DNA of 64,000 bases from Parelaphostrongylus tenuis (GCA_019055375.1 JAHQIW010000337.1:1-64000); one strand, 5' to 3'. Counted from the first letter of the stretch, positions 1 to 14,334 are shown. The notes: generated by a model not told the origin, from the letters alone. Translations and numbers: made by a program.

Positions 1-3000
1 CACAGCGCAGAGGTACTCATAGATCACAGTAGACCGATAATAATGCGTGTTTCCCCAGATTATCCCTTACCTGTTGGCCACCTAGTTTAGCTAGCATTTC
101 ACCGGACCGGTGCGGCGAGCCTCCTTATGTCCTGGTCCTTGGTTCGCTGGCCACAAAGAGTTCATTTTTAAGAACCGATAGTTTCCTGGATAGTTAGGGT
201 GTCTTATTGTATATAGTGTTTCGCCACGGATCTTGTCTGTTTCATTGAATAATGATCAAGTCTTCATTCTGGTACTGCTATTCTTTTAGCCTGGATACAG
301 ATAAGTCAGTCGCACTCTTCAACTGACACACGAGAGCTCCGGAAAGGGGGGGTCGGCTAAGCGCCAGAATTTTTTTCCCCCCCCCCCCATGACCCCCCCC
401 CACCCCCCCCCCACAAGACAAAAGTTATGGGTATACATTTTCACAGCTGCTACCCACTCACAAGGCGATTATGGGTTCTTTCACCCATGTGTCAAATGAC
501 CGCTTCTAGTCATGATCACCGTACGTATGATGTCCTTTTTACCTTTTAACATGGTTATTTCCATGCATCGAATTTAGGCCACCCCGTGTTGTGTCACTGT
601 CGATTGGCCACCGTCTCTGTGACGACCTCACTTCAAATCAGTGCGAAAAGCTTTCCGCTACTTCCTTGCTCTGCGTCGTTTGCATCGGCATAAGGACGTT
701 GGATGAGCGGGTAGCAAGCCTACGTGATAGTAGATATAAGAAGGCATGCGTAGTCATCCGGCCAGCGTCGCATCCCTCCCAATGATAAGTCATGGGTATA
801 TCTAGAGGTACCGATTTTGTGTGTGGGCGGTCGGCTTGGTTCGTAGACGGATGTGCACTGATCGTAGATCGAAAAATCTGCCACTCAGGGAAATTTGTTC
901 AAGGAAAGTAATTCCATGCCGAAAGAAATTAATGCGTAGAGTAGGTGGCAGTATTTTGGATTCCTTGACCAATTGTACAAGAGCCCCATGTTAGATGTAT
1001 CGAATCCATATTGATACACACTGTTTCCCAGGAATCGCGGACTACTTGCGTCAACACGGTCAAAGACACGTGTTATTTTCCCAATCCTCATAATAGGTGT
1101 GTTACCTAAGGGATCCAGATAAGGTATTCCACTTAATTCCTTTATCACAACGCCGTTTTAGATTGTCCATTAACACTCTTCTAAGCTTTTTTCTCTGGAT
1201 ACATCTCAGTCTTCCTCAGCTCTCAGAATCTCTTAGTGGTTATTATGATGATCGTGTCCCGTTTTTCTTTTCTTCACATCCTTTTTTCTGCCTATCTTCA
1301 CTTTCATACGAATGTGGGACGGAGTGCAATTGGGAAAGTAGGCTTAAGTATCATGAGCAAGGACGTAGGCATCCCCACATCAATAAAATTTGGATATAAC
1401 AACAACGCCACGCCCACGTTAGGCTCCAGTATGCGCCGGTACCGGCCAATCATTGTTCAAGATGGGTAGTGGATGAGAGGGAGAGGACTATTGGAATAAT
1501 GGTGTCAGACTAAGTAGAGGACTGCGGGAAGGAAGACCCCGTGAAAGGGAGTCAGCAAGACCGGATTTGTGCAGTCATGTGACCCGCGAATTCCCACGTA
1601 ATGAAGTGTGAATTCGGCAAACACGTAATAGGACAGACGTGTTACGGGGAAGGTCTAGGCAGGTGTTGTGGCAGAAGAAAATGAGCGACAGCTCGGGACA
1701 GGCAGCAACAGAAGGAGACTGTATCGGCCCATAAGCCGAGTATGTGGTATAAAAAGGACACCCGAAAGCGAGCATCACATGGTCTGTCAGGGATTCAGGA
1801 GGCACCAGAAGGCATAGTAGGGAGCTTATCGTTCATCTAATACTGTGGTAGTTATAGGTGAATAACCAGAAGATGATCGTGCACCAGTAGGCAAAACGCA
1901 CTCCACAGCGCCCCGATGTACCGGAATCAGTTTTGATCCGAAGAGTAAATACACAAAGACTCAAATAATTGGTAGCCTAGTTTCCAGACATGTGGTTCCA
2001 CAGGTCCACGCTCGACACTTAGCTCCACTCATATTCCATTGTTTCAGCATGATGCGGAATGTATGGTTTAGCGGCGGTCGTGTTAATTCGAAGGCAACTC
2101 CTTACGTTTGTAAGCAGGCGATGGAGTGTAACAAAGTGAACGAGGTATAGTGTAAGCTTTCAGTGTAGACAGATTTTTTCCTCCCTCTTTCCCCAGTAAA
2201 CAGTAAGCGATGATGAGGTAGAGCATTAAGGGTCTTTTCCGTGAAAACCCTTTTTGCGAAACGGCACATCCTGTTCATTGATCAAAAAGAATGGATGCGC
2301 GGGATCATAGATAACCCCCATCTGTCGTTGTCCGGTGTAAATGGTGTAGTTTCACGAGGTTTCAGTAGATGAGGTCCATCAACAATCTGGAAACGTATGG
2401 TCCATATCAAGGAGGAGTCACTCCGGCCAGGCTTGAAGTGTCTACGGACCGGACGGCCGAGGTTGAATCTTCAAACCACGGTTTACTACTGGTCCAACAC
2501 AATATTCATTCCGTCGCGAGTATCCATTGAGTTGAGTTTCACTAATGGAGTATGTGTAGCACTATCTAGGCCACCCATCCCAAATACAACGACAGTGTGA
2601 GATCCGAGGTTATTTGGTTGGTTTACGTTTGCTGGCCGCCCCCCTCACACTAACAAAGTCATAGGAAGCCCATAAAGTCTATGTACGTGGTCTACAACGA
2701 ATCAACGTACGAAAAGGCTCAGGGGCAGATCAAGAAAGCGGGCTGAGTATAAGGGCAACCGGCATTAAAAGCCTAGGAGAGGCTAGTAAAAGTAGCCGCA
2801 ACAATCAATGACAGTTACGTTGGAACACCTCGCTTGAGGAAGTTACGTAAGCAGCGACCGCAACTTTTCGCCTCCCGAGTTGGAAATCTATTCTATGCGT
2901 ACCTATGATCAACCCACTCATTACACCCTTATCACAGGATCAAGTTACGCCCACGACAGAGCAGTAATAGTTTTTTTAGCATTCGGCAAAGGGAAGTAGA

Positions 3001-5690
3001 TTTGCTGTAGGAGCAGCCTCATAGCACGGTAGATCGATGGACGGCATAGCCACACCACGGAGTACGTATCGGGCACGGACCGGCTAGAATGTAAGGATAG
3101 AGGCAACACTGCTTTGAGACTATCCAGTACCGCAGGCATTGAGATATCATATCATAATTTGTACTATCCACCCGAATGGGCCAGATTGCTGTACCGTTCG
3201 CCACTGTCAGAAGCCGAGGAAGTACATTTTTGTGACTGGCCATGAGGTAATAACATATCGTAAGTGAGACCCAGGTTGATAAGAACATGTGTATGATGAG
3301 AGACGTCAGTGTCGTGATTATATTTGCAAGAGAAATGCTTTGTAGGCATGAAGTAGTAGTAAAGGCATCTTCCACCACGATAGCGTATTTTAGTGGGCCC
3401 ATCCATTTGGGCATCCTACTAATCAAGCTCCGGGACAAGGGAGGTAAAACAGGTTAAATATGATGATATCGGTATTGGGCTTATGTGGCATCAAGAAAGT
3501 AATTACTGGTTGGGCAAGATCCTTTCTCCTACTGATAAACTAAATCAGCCCTTTCAGTGTACGGCCCTTGAGAGATTTACGGGTTTATCTTTAAGAAGGT
3601 AGAGTTAATACGGCTTGATTTCGTTTACGTAAGGTCAACGAGTTATGAAACGCTGGTAATTTTTGGAAGGCCTGGAGGGGGAGGTAGCCATGCTTGAACG
3701 TGGAGGCTATCTTTTTGGGACTGTATCTATTCAACAGGTTGTACCAACGCTAGGACGGGCCACCAGACACGATTGTAGTAATGTTTTGAGTGGAGTTGGG
3801 ACCTGGCAAGGAGAGGTGTATGCGGCCTCGTAAGAGTGTACGTGGACTTAACGAAGTGACAACGTCACGTCAGGTAGTGCCCGTAAGGCACCAGGTACAC
3901 TCGATGTCGGTCGTTAAGTTAAGTAGTTCTGATTGGATATTCAGGTTGGCCTTCACACAGTACATATGAGGGCCAATCATTTTTACAGTAGTCACCCGAC
4001 GTAGTATGGAAGAGCTAACTAGGAGGCGTCATCCATTTATTATGTGATAGAGATCATATTCTCAACGGGAAGTCTCGTAGAGGATCCATTACTGGGTTAG
4101 TCGTAACGTATACTTACACGCGAGGAAACGAGTAATAGTAAGGCACCTCAAGTATTCAACCTCGTTTAGGGCTCATAGGGGAGTGTAGGCTTGGACGCAT
4201 GTGTCTTGTTTCTAAAGAGTTAGAGCTGAATTGGGGCTGTAACATCACACCATACACCATCACTAGTGGGCAGTTCACCTTCCCAACTATGTGAAGTCAT
4301 CAGTAGTACTTGTTCTGTGCTTGGGCGATAAGGAACATGTCAGAGAGGCTCAGACGATAATATTAGTGGTAGCCGTGACAGTAAAGGGACCTCATACCAC
4401 TCTGAACCCACTGAGTTTCTATGCGCTGGGGGAGTAGTGGTAGGAGAAGGCGGCAACCAGTAGGAACCGCCACCGACAGTCATCGATTGAGCAGTACAAG
4501 TACCCCCCGGTATGATGCAGTAGGCCAGGCACTCCATACATAACGGACAAGAGTCAAGACGTATTAATCATTCCCGCTCGGCCCCCCGCCGTCCCCCTGC
4601 AATACAATTTCTCCAGACCCACACAAACGAAAGCAGCCATTTGACAAGCAAAATGGCCTTCACATAAGAGTAACCCATGCGAACTGGGGAGTAGTGTGGG
4701 ATGTGAGGGACATGAGATCGCCCTTGTAGTCTTGAGTGCACATTAACTATAGGAGGAGGCGTATAGTGTATCTGCATCAGTGCACACGCCATCTCCAATG
4801 CACATATCATCAATTCATAAGTACCCAACACCCACCAAACAGACGGTACGTACGTGTCCAGTGCGGGCATCACACAGTGCATCCATTTGTTGATATATTG
4901 TGAACTTTTTACGTCTACTGGCATCTCATTGTTAGGAATTGGTACCATTAGCGTCATAGGCCCAATGTATATTTCATGTATATGGACCTTAAGAACCGCA
5001 GAAGGAATTATGCAGTATCACAAGCGTAGCTCTACAGAAACGCTATCTAATCCGCAATCCCGGGAAGTAATGGTAGTCGTGCCCAATGTACGCCCAAGGC
5101 CATCATCATACCCCATCCGCCCTTCACTTCGATGTTAATATACGTATGCCAGTAAGCTCAATCCGAGAACGTTAGTGACGACGTCGTCTTGGTGGCTCTC
5201 AGGCCCCACCGACTCGTACAGGCAAGTTCACATAAACGTATAGTCGAGTAGGCACTAATCTAGGGCAACATGAAGTTATGTATACCCCCCTTTGCCTTTC
5301 TGGTGTGTTCAATAGGGGGGGGGCAAGTTAAAATTGGGCATGGAGAATTAGAGACCCAATGGCTGGAGAGTGGGAGTAATCGCTATAGGGTAGGCCCAAG
5401 TTAGATTGCATTGTAGGCCCCCCAGGCCCACTTTACGGAATTACGTTATGGGGGATTCGTAAGGTAAGTATAAGATAATTAGTATGGGCAACCTAGTCTT
5501 GTATTGTACTTATGAAAAGGTATGTTAGGTAAATTATCATAATAATACCGTACGTTTAATCTGATAAACGCTGGGGCCCCATCACATTCGTATGGCAACG
5601 AGATTAGATTTATAGAGACTGTATAAGAATATTCCAGGATTTGATTATACGAGATATAAGAGATTGATTTAAAGCTTTACTCTCGCGGGC
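1..5690. other. GC-richer block without recognisable gene or repeat
   Basis: Spot counts of single lines give roughly 47-55% GC, clearly above the 33-40% seen past 8 kb. I find none of the SINE, mariner or R4 repeats that recur elsewhere. The open frames (longest about 129 codons, 4568-4957 minus) match nothing I recognise and have no consistent splice context. Homopolymer C and G runs lie at 377-412, 5286-5291 and 5318-5326. The absence of any long frame argues against bacterial DNA. It could be low-copy intergenic DNA, a different isochore, or a mis-joined or low-quality contig end. Confidence 0.5.
366..414. repeat. Interrupted poly-C tract
   Basis: A T7 run is followed by C12, then ATGA, C8, A, C10 and CACA. 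The tract is almost pure pyrimidine on the plus strand. It is a simple-sequence tract with no coding meaning and is also a place where assemblies commonly err. Confidence 0.9.
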
Positions 5691-7800
5691 CCCATCGCAT
5701 CATTCCGATCGCGCGCAAATTTTCATGTTTATTACGCATTATTTTGTAAATGGCCATAACAAAATAAAACCACAAAAAGAAACACATTCTAACCTAGTAA
5801 ACAAACCATAAAAAACAAAAAAAAGCTTGGATACGGGAAACAGGTATTTATGCCAGTAAATAAGACTTGGGTTGTAGTGACCCTGATGGTTGCAGTACAA
5901 AAATATAATCTAAAGTCGAGACAAAAACCAAAATAAAAAACCAAAAAAAAGAACTCAAGGGGGGGTGCGAGCCTAAAACAACAAAATGACAGGGGGGTTG
6001 GAGGAAGGCCAGAGAGAAGTAGATTGTCAGCGAAACACCAGGCACAGCCCCCAAGAAGAGCAAGAAGGATCAGATAAGGAATAGAAAAAGTATTCTATGC
6101 TCTAGATTGAGGCAGAAAAACAAAAAAAAAGTGAGAAATAGAAGTGCCAGCGCCGTAACGGTCTTACAAAAAAGCCAAATTTAAGATAGCTGAGCATTTT
6201 TGACTGAGGGAAACCTAAGCTCATAAGTTGTTTGGACGTCGGTCATTAGGAGAGTGAGTGTTGTTGTCGTCTGTATTGTTTGCTTGGGTACCTGTTAATC
6301 TGTATTTCTGTGTTTTTGCTTCAGTAAGTAGAAGGGAAGAAGATTTCTTTATTTTATGGGAAGCTGGTTCTTTAGTTGAAAGGAATCTGCTTCTCTACTT
6401 TATGTTCAGGACTATAATAGCAAGAGCCCCTTTAGTTTGCCATCCCTTTTAACCTTCCTGCGAATCTAACTGTACAAATCTCTTGATTTATATTTTTATC
6501 GACTAATGTCAGCACTTACTTACTATCCTCTAATATGCCATCAAATTCGACAAATTTTTCGCGCGCTGTTCGCCACCAAACAAAAAACCGCGAACAGCAA
6601 AATTATTATTAATCCTCACATAAACTACTGATTTATAGTTGCGTGTGGAGGTTCATTAAATTGACCGGATATCTTACACAAAATCCTAAAAAAATATAAA
6701 GCCTCCGTTTTTTCTATTGTATTTCGTTCTTGTCGTTCGGTTTTTTGATGACTTCCACGAATTAGAATGTTATAACGCTAGTCCGACAATATCCTTAAAA
6801 TTATAAAAACAACATTTAGACGGGATATTTATATATATAAATTTATACGGTTAAGTTCACAAGAAATTTTCACTTTACGTCCAATGTGAGTCTTTTTGCA
6901 TAGATGATGGTATGTCATACGATAAATGGTTTACCCATTGAGCCTATTCAGTAAACTATAATGGGGTGATTAATTGATCATGGATAGAGTGGTCATGTGA
7001 CTTCAAGCTGGGGGTGGGATAAAGGATACGCTGCATTTTCTTGCCTCAGAGTATATAAAAGGAAAAGTTAGTTCCGGTTCAACAACAAGGTTCTGTGCGA
7101 TTTTTTTTTTGTTTGTTGTAGTACTTGCAAAAGCTTTATTTGTTTTTTCTCGCTTCATCAATAGAACCGCCCACATAGGCCTCTGTAATAATCGTTTAAT
7201 TAGGTTTACCGACTGTATAGTCGATAATCGGCGAGAGGAGGGAGGAGAGGTATAAGAACACGATAAAGGAAAAAGAAACGCGAGAAATACACAGAAGGAC
7301 CACATCGCATTTCTATTCAGTTTCTCTCCGCTGCACCAGAAAAACATAAAACTAAGCCGACCGAAGAGTTCTATTATGGGTGAGACCTAGAGTTTTGTTT
7401 GCGCCATGTTGCAATGACTCCTCTGGTGTTCTTATTATCAATTTCTTGTGTAGACCCTTAATGTTCATGATAATATTTCTAGTTCCGGTAATTCACATTT
7501 CCCAAAAAAATTCTGGAAAATCCCGACCCTAAAAAAAACCCCCAACCCCAACTACGGCTATATTCAATCAATTAATACAAAAATCTTTCTATTATTGCCC
7601 CTGCGGAATTCCGGATTGGTATCCAAAAGCTGCTTTCACTAGCAATTTCAATCCCTAATTTTTTCTATGCCTGATCAAACGATTGATAGCATGGAAATAG
7701 ATGATATGGACAGGTTGTTATTGGTTGGTATAAGACATAAATCTATTTCCGCTTTTCGCTCTGGCGTAATGCATGCGTTTTGCGATTTGTTTCTGTTTTT
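5690..7800. other. Strand-asymmetric AT-rich intergenic region
   Basis: From about 5740 to 6170 the plus strand is very A-rich and T-poor, with repeated A5-A9 runs separated by C or G clusters. From about 6240 to 6440 it switches to T-rich. 7500-7555 again alternates A7-A8 and C4-C5 runs. I see no tandem period, SINE or transposon. The only frame of note is the minus-strand one at 7003-7347, listed separately. Confidence 0.55.
7003..7347 (-). CDS. Hypothetical small secreted-type ORF
   Basis: This is a 114-codon open frame. From the internal Met at residue 15 it begins MWSFCVFLAFLFPLSC, a hydrophobic run followed by small residues that would fit a signal peptide. Downstream are dibasic pairs (RR near residue 38, KR near 51 and 68), a pattern also found in neuropeptide precursors. 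I recognise no family, see no splice consensus at either end, and the region has biased composition. A chance frame is more likely than a gene. Confidence 0.15.
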   Translation of the reverse strand: MFFWCSGEKLNRNAMWSFCVFLAFLFPLSCSYTSPPSSRRLSTIQSVNLIKRLLQRPMWAVLLMKREKTNKAFASTTTNKKKIAQNLVVEPELTFPFIYSEARKCSVSFIPPPA

Positions 7801-10800
7801 ATTATCTTTGTAAACACTTGTAGATTCTTCACGTTTAAAAAGTGATATGATTCCAGTCCGATTGTATCACAAGTAACAGGTTAGGCCGTCCCCCATCGTA
7901 TTGCCGGACCTTGTCGTTCTTTCCGTGTTTCGGCAGTAGAGTCGCACATCGCCTTGTGCTGTGTTGGGGCACGCGGTAACCAGAAGAGGGTGTATCCGCT
8001 CAGAGTAGATAACAACAATTTTCACCAGTGAGTGATATTGGATGTCGTATATTACAGAACGGTTGTCAATGATAGTGATCTCCGTCAGTTAATATCCCGT
8101 TTTTCAACGAACAATCCATCTTGCGGCTGGTGGTATCATCCTCTCTGAGGAAAACAATGACGTCAAAACGTCAGCGGAGTAGTTTTATTTTAATCGACGT
8201 TGTGATATTTGCTTAGTCATCACGGAATATGTGACCGATTTTCCAATAAAGCTGGTTGACTCGAACTTAGTAGAGAAAAAGATTCGCAGACATGCTAGGA
8301 TCTAGTGTCCGTAACGCAGGTGATTGTGCACCTATGCAGGCATAAAGAATGATGATGTTAGAGACTCATCGATCGCGTTCGTTTCCTTCATGAAAAGTCG
8401 GTACTACTGACGCATCAGTAGTAACATTTGAAAAGCCCATTTTTTGATCGTTACTTGAGACGGAACTATCTCAGCGTTTTTCTAATGTTTCTATGCGCAT
8501 AGATCTCGTTTGTCTATAGCAGAATAATGCGAATACCATCACTCAATTCACTTATGGCTATGCTTCACCAGTTTCAAGGTACGAAAGAAGAGCGCGAAGT
8601 GACTAAAATTCTAGGGCGATGAATTTGCCATATGAATTGCTAATGCTTTTGAAATTGGAGTGTGCGGAATAGACAAGCACAGACGTCTTAGATGCTAGTG
8701 ATGCTTTCACATCCCTGGTTTATCCATATAACCTACCCGCACAGCAATGCAGCTTTTTCCGAGCCTTCTAGAGGACTTTCCAGAACACTCAAAAGTATCG
8801 CGGAAGATAGCGATTCTTATGGCACAAAGAATTTTTTTGAATGGGGATCTTCTTCGGAAAAAATCAAAATTCCTATTTCCCATCATACAAGTTTTTCGGT
8901 AATTGAAGAGATATTTACGGGTAAAAAGTTCAAAATTGCGCCCAAATCCACATTGAACGAACCTAACATTTACTTGCCAAAGGGAAACGTCTGAGAATCT
9001 GGTATCATCAACCCATCAGAAACCAAGCAACCTGACAAATTAGGTAAGTAAGATAGCAAGTGGAAAAAAATCAGAAGATCTTATAATGTCAGAAAGTCAA
9101 TCTTTTTAAATGTAGAGTTTTCTTATCTTCACGAAATCAACGCCTACAGTATCCGCACAGTCAACTCACCTGATATGACCAAAGACTGATGCCAATACGA
9201 ATATGGCGACACCATGACAAAGAGCGGCATGAAGAACTCCATCGTAAGTGGTTAGCGCTTGAAGGGAGCCTGAAATTTATCACGTCGAGATCACAAATCA
9301 CCATCTGCTTGCCTAATTGGTACAAAGCTATAAAATATTGCTTGTTAACTGTGCGTCGTAGAAAGAATATATTATGACTGGCAAATCCAGCCAATTATTT
9401 TTCACAAGACATCTTTCGTCTTTACACCAATTACCTATCACCTGTATATCTACTAGTCATCGAGTGACTCTATCGTGTAGCACTAAAATGGATGATTATC
9501 AGTTAAAGCTGCACGATTTGGTCTGGTTCAAATGAGACTACAACACTCCTAACTAAGATCTTCTCTTCTTATTGTTCTTTGTGAAAATTTGGCAATAGTT
9601 AACCAGTTCAGCCTTTTTATCGTAAAACAATCCACTCGTGGCCGGTCTCGCCAAAATCTGGCGCCCCGTGAGAACGTGAGTATTTTCTCATAGAATCAAT
9701 GCGTAGGTTTCAGCGAATAGAAAATGCAAATGACCATCAAGAATATACCTTGAGAGGAATTTATTGGTAAACACTTGACAACTTGAGTTGCTTATCATCG
9801 TTAGTAATTCAACGTCAACATGATTCTCTTCATTTCTCCGTTATGAAATAACAGTCAGTGGTGGTGCCTCTTCATACACGGTGGTTTCTACAAGGCTCAC
9901 TTTGTAGACTTAAATCGCTCCCATCTGCGAACGCAAGTGGTAAATGCCAGCCACGAACAAGTCTGAATATCATCTGAATAGGCGTCTAAGAACACTAGCA
10001 TTTGGTTAAAGTGCCACCACATTATCCCTGCCTACCACCTCTCACTTGTTCAGTTTCCATGCGGCCGAGCCAACTGTGCCTCAGAATCAAATAATATTCT
10101 CGTTGATCTCATGGAAATTTCAGAGAAGGTTGTATAGGCATTCGGTGAATAGCGCTATTAGATGAAGTATCAGTTCGTGGCGTTGGCTTATAACATAATA
10201 ACGGGGAGGATCGTTGAACCAAAAAGTGATCGAGGAGTTTTGGATCCGTTAGTCGGTCAGTGGTTCTTTAAGAAGCTCAAATGCGGCCCCTGCTGCTCCC
10301 TTTGCATGTCTGGAACGTTTTTCTTGCTGTTCTGCATGCTCTTTGAATGTCTAGAAATTTCGTAGAAGGTGTTTTCTGTATACAAAAATAACTATCCAAT
10401 CTGACTTAGGCTTCGCTCCATGAGTGCTTCTCAGAGTGGATTTCCGTTTTTTTTTTCTTATGCAAAGTTCAATTAATGTCCGCGCCCGCCTTGCTGAGTT
10501 TTTTGCGCAGTGCTATTGCTTACTCAGGCTCTTCAAAAGACGGCGAGAACATCGAGACAGGAAAGTTAAAATTTGGGTAAATACTTCTCTAGGTACACAT
10601 GAAACAAAAAAGCATGGCTGTGTCGACTCTGAAGTACTAGAGAAAAGCTTGGAGTGTTAGTCAAGAAGGCGCGGTGAATCTTTGATATTTTAGAATGTTT
10701 CAAAAATGCAAAAATGAAAAGCATGAAGGTGGGTCTGGATTTTACAAATGATACGCACCTTATCTCACCTTGAATTTCTGGTTTAAGGAAAATTATTGTG

Positions 10801-13800
10801 GAATGGTATTTGGATGACTAAATATATGCCTAAGCTGAGAAAGGCAAAATTGGCGAAGAGTCAACCAACCCGGAGGAAGGATGCATTAACCTCGAGCAAA
10901 CTTCATAAAATGTTAGTTTGTAAGTTAGGTGAAAGTACAGATGACACTCCGGTCATATCATATAATCTGTGACATGGTTTAGACGTAATCCTCGCAGCGA
11001 AATTCCAACCGCAATTTTTTCCCAACTGTTTTTGCCTCATTGAATAATTTTGATATGTGCATTACGATAGTGAGCTGCTTGCTGCTAGTATTGGATGGAA
11101 TGACAGTGTGCCGTTCTTCAATAGTCTGGAAGTTTTTTTATTGAAGGTAAGATATCATACAGGTTTAATCGTAGTACAGCTTGCCTATGAAATTCATCTC
11201 GAAAAAGAGTGACTAATGTTGTTGGATATTGGAGCTGCGCTTCGCTATATACTTTCCATCGCATCAAACTTCAAAGCGCAGAAATTAGGGTAGTTCTTCT
11301 TCAGCAGAAACCTCACGATTCGAGGCAGAGTTGTTAGACGGGAACGATGGCTATACTACTTATCTGTTATCATTCTCGTATCGTGTGAGGATGTAGTTAA
11401 TTCCACCTTTGTTGATCACAGCGGATAGTGAGACATTATAGTGGCACAAATTCTGGCATCACTTCTCCAGACTCGGCCGTTTACAAATTGCTTATAACAG
11501 TTCCATCCTGCCCATGCTAATGCAAATTTCCTGCATTAACTTCCTTCTCTGGCACTTATTACCAGCCGTATTAGGTGCATTTCCGTGGGAGAAAACCTCA
11601 CTTTCCTTTTTTTTCCGCACAACTACTGAGTGTTAGCAGATATAGAGTTAAAATTTCCTGTTCAAAGAGCCGAAGTGAGTTTGGCACTGTGCAAGTTGCA
11701 CACACTGTTCGGTTGGGTCCAATTTATCATTGCCTTCAACTTCTTTGAGAACGCGTCCGAGTTACTCTCACCAGCAATCTGTGGTAGAGAACAGTTGGTG
11801 ATACCGACTTTTTGTCCTAGTAGTTAGAGACGAAGAATAGCCAAGCGTGGTGGTTGAAACTTCGTAAAAAATGACTACGTGGTTGAATATATAGGCATTG
11901 GGTAAGGTCGATACCTCCAACGCTTCGTAACGGAAATTTTTCTTCACCAATGGGCAGGATTACGGTGTCCAACTGGAGTATGTTGGAATTCCTGGTTTTT
12001 GTCTGTTGTGGGACATTTGAATGTATTTCAAGCGATGGACGGCCTCACCAAAAGAGTTAAGAAGTTCTACACAGAAAGCAAGACTTGGAGAAGTAAGGTG
12101 TCTTTATAGTGTGGTGTGGGTGTACTGATTTGGCCGGATTTTGATCATGTTACTTGCATGATGAGATTTGGTTGTATTTCCCTGTTTGCAGCCTTCCAAG
12201 ATCGCAGACCGAAAAAGTCGGTGTATGGAGTACTGAGGATAAAGCCGAGTTAGTTGAGCCATTATGGTTCAGGACTTTCAGAAGTTATTCAAGTTGAACC
12301 ATTTTTTAGATCAATACCACCACAGGCAGTCGTCGGTAGTTTTTGATCAAGAGGAGCTTTAACCACTTTCTAATTATTTAGTATTGAGACTGCGGTAACT
12401 GATGTTCTTCGTTTACTTCTAGTTAAGTATCCAAATGGATCCTCGTAGTCTCAGTGGGAGTAGATAGCCCATATTAGTAATAACAGCTTATTTTTAGAAG
12501 GGAGAAATGCATTTACGCTTACGTTAAGAAAATGAAAAATGTTTGTTTGAGGCATATCTATTATTGTGGTACTCCGGTGAACGCACAACTCAACAGCACT
12601 TTCAAATCCTTTCCACGGAGCGCTAAGACCACAATGTTGTAGCTTCTAGACGAAATTTAGGCTTCTAGCGTCACTAATAAGAATTTTCATGGCAGGTAGT
12701 CGTAGAATACTGGTGAAGACACCTCAATAAGGCAATTGGTGATTAGAATAGCGCCAATATTTTGTGCCTATTCCAGTCATTGGTAATTAACGGAGCGAAA
12801 ATTGACAAATGTCAATCACTACAGGCAGTACGCTCTTCTGCGTTTGATTTAAAAATATTCTAATTAAACAGTGTGCTCACCTACTAGAACGAAGGCCATG
12901 ACTGCAACGAACTCAGCTGCACATCTTGCGGTCAGCGAATACGGTTCGGATTCTTCAGACATTGCAGAAACTTGGCTTACGTATTCAGTACCTCGATTCT
13001 GGAAATACTAAGCGTACTTCCCGATAGAACAAGGTGAACAATGTACATTTGAACGATTACTCGAAGATTTATGACTGATGGCATAGCTGCGCATATCTCT
13101 AAGGCAAGCCACCACATCTATTAGGCAGTGCTGCCTGCCTTCTTAGCTCTTTTACCGCGTAGTTAAGTTAACTCATAATGAACTCTGAGCTTCGAGTTGA
13201 AATATAAAGAACATTAGGTTTCAAATTCACAAGAAAAGAGGTGAATTTAATGTCTATAGTGTGTGCTTACTTCGGAAATCTTGATGTGAACTCAAGAGTC
13301 TAGCGAATAATTGGTTTGTGGATCTTGGTTCAAGATACTATTATTATAAGTATATGGCTCCCTTGTAATTCCTAGGTGATCATGGCTACTATGATGGTCT
13401 TTTGTAGTTCGATTCTGATTCGAATTCTCCTTTACAAGCACTCAAAATCGCGTTGCAGTATACCAATAGATCTATGAACACGTTTCGTATATACTGGTAG
13501 ACGGGAAAGCATCATAGTGCTTGTATCTACACCAATGGGGAAACTGCGATTGCCGTAAAAAGTGCGAAACAACCCATTGAATATGTTTGGCAGTAGTTCA
13601 AAAAATGCCAACGTGCTCTCCAAAACATGCTGCGCTTAGTAGTCGAGACCAGTTGGGAGACGATATTTGTCTGAGTAACTTTTTTTTTAAGGAAGAAGAA
13701 AAGTAAGCGATGAGAAAAGTTAAAAGTTTTTAAAGCTTCCTGCTGCCTTTGAGGAGTTTTCTCAGGATCAACGTTTTCCAGTGAAAGATGATTTAACGGA

Positions 13801-14035
13801 TAATAAGCGAATAACTTTTACTAGTTCAATGCGCCGCCGTGGCTTTCGTAAAGGTGTGGACTGGGCTTGATTTGATGAAAGTGAAATCATATGATTGAGA
13901 AAACGTGTTCAAAAAGGACTGCTGTCACAGTCCGGAAGATTTCATTGATTACGATACGGGAGAATTTTGGCATGAAAAACGATGGTGTACTGGAAGCGAG
14001 GCAAAAGGTGTGTGATACATAAGAGGATAGATAAA
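7800..14035. other. Intergenic DNA, no supported gene
   Basis: AT-rich, nematode-like sequence. The open frames here (for example 8692-8994, 10162-10365, 10424-10660 and 11630-11827, all plus) are short, unrelated to any family I know and mostly lack splice sites. One GTAAGT-type donor lies just downstream of the first frame near 9050, but the frame has already ended at 8994. I see no SINE, mariner or tandem array. Confidence 0.5.
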
Positions 14036-14333
14036 GATGATAAAGCCCTCGGCGCTGATCAGTCCTTGAGGGATGCGCCTTTGCATTCGTCTTAATTTTT
14101 CAACTTCATCCGAGGTGATTAAGGCATATCTTATCTGGCCTTTACAATGACTCGTGGTGGCCTCCCGCTGTATCGAGTCAATGCTTCTTATTCTCACAGA
14201 CGAGTCTGCGACCAATGTGATCCAATTTATCGACCCCGGAATGTTGGATGGCTTGCGAGCCATGAGCGCTGGATTGAACCATCGAGCTTGTGTGCGATGC
14301 AGAGCACCTGTATCCACTGCGCCACATACGCTA
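14036..14333 (-). repeat. Family 1 tRNA-derived SINE, copy a
   Basis: Full-length copy reading right to left. The head at the high-coordinate end carries an A-box-like motif (TGGCGCAGTGG with one change) and a B-box-like GGTTCAATCC. It continues into the body shared with the copies at 18876, 55297 and 63243, including the GGCCACCGCGAGTCATTGTA block in diverged form. The end toward 14036 is the conserved tail CGCCGAGAGCTTTATC. The open frames spanning it on both strands are artefacts of the repeat. Confidence 0.9.
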
Positions 14334-14334
14334 G

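Noticed and set aside
4568..4957. 129-codon minus-strand frame in the GC-rich left block as a gene
   Set aside because: No recognisable motif, no splice context, and frames of this length are expected by chance in GC-richer DNA.
1..5690. Bacterial contamination
   Set aside because: No long open frames or gene-dense layout, which bacterial DNA of this length would show.
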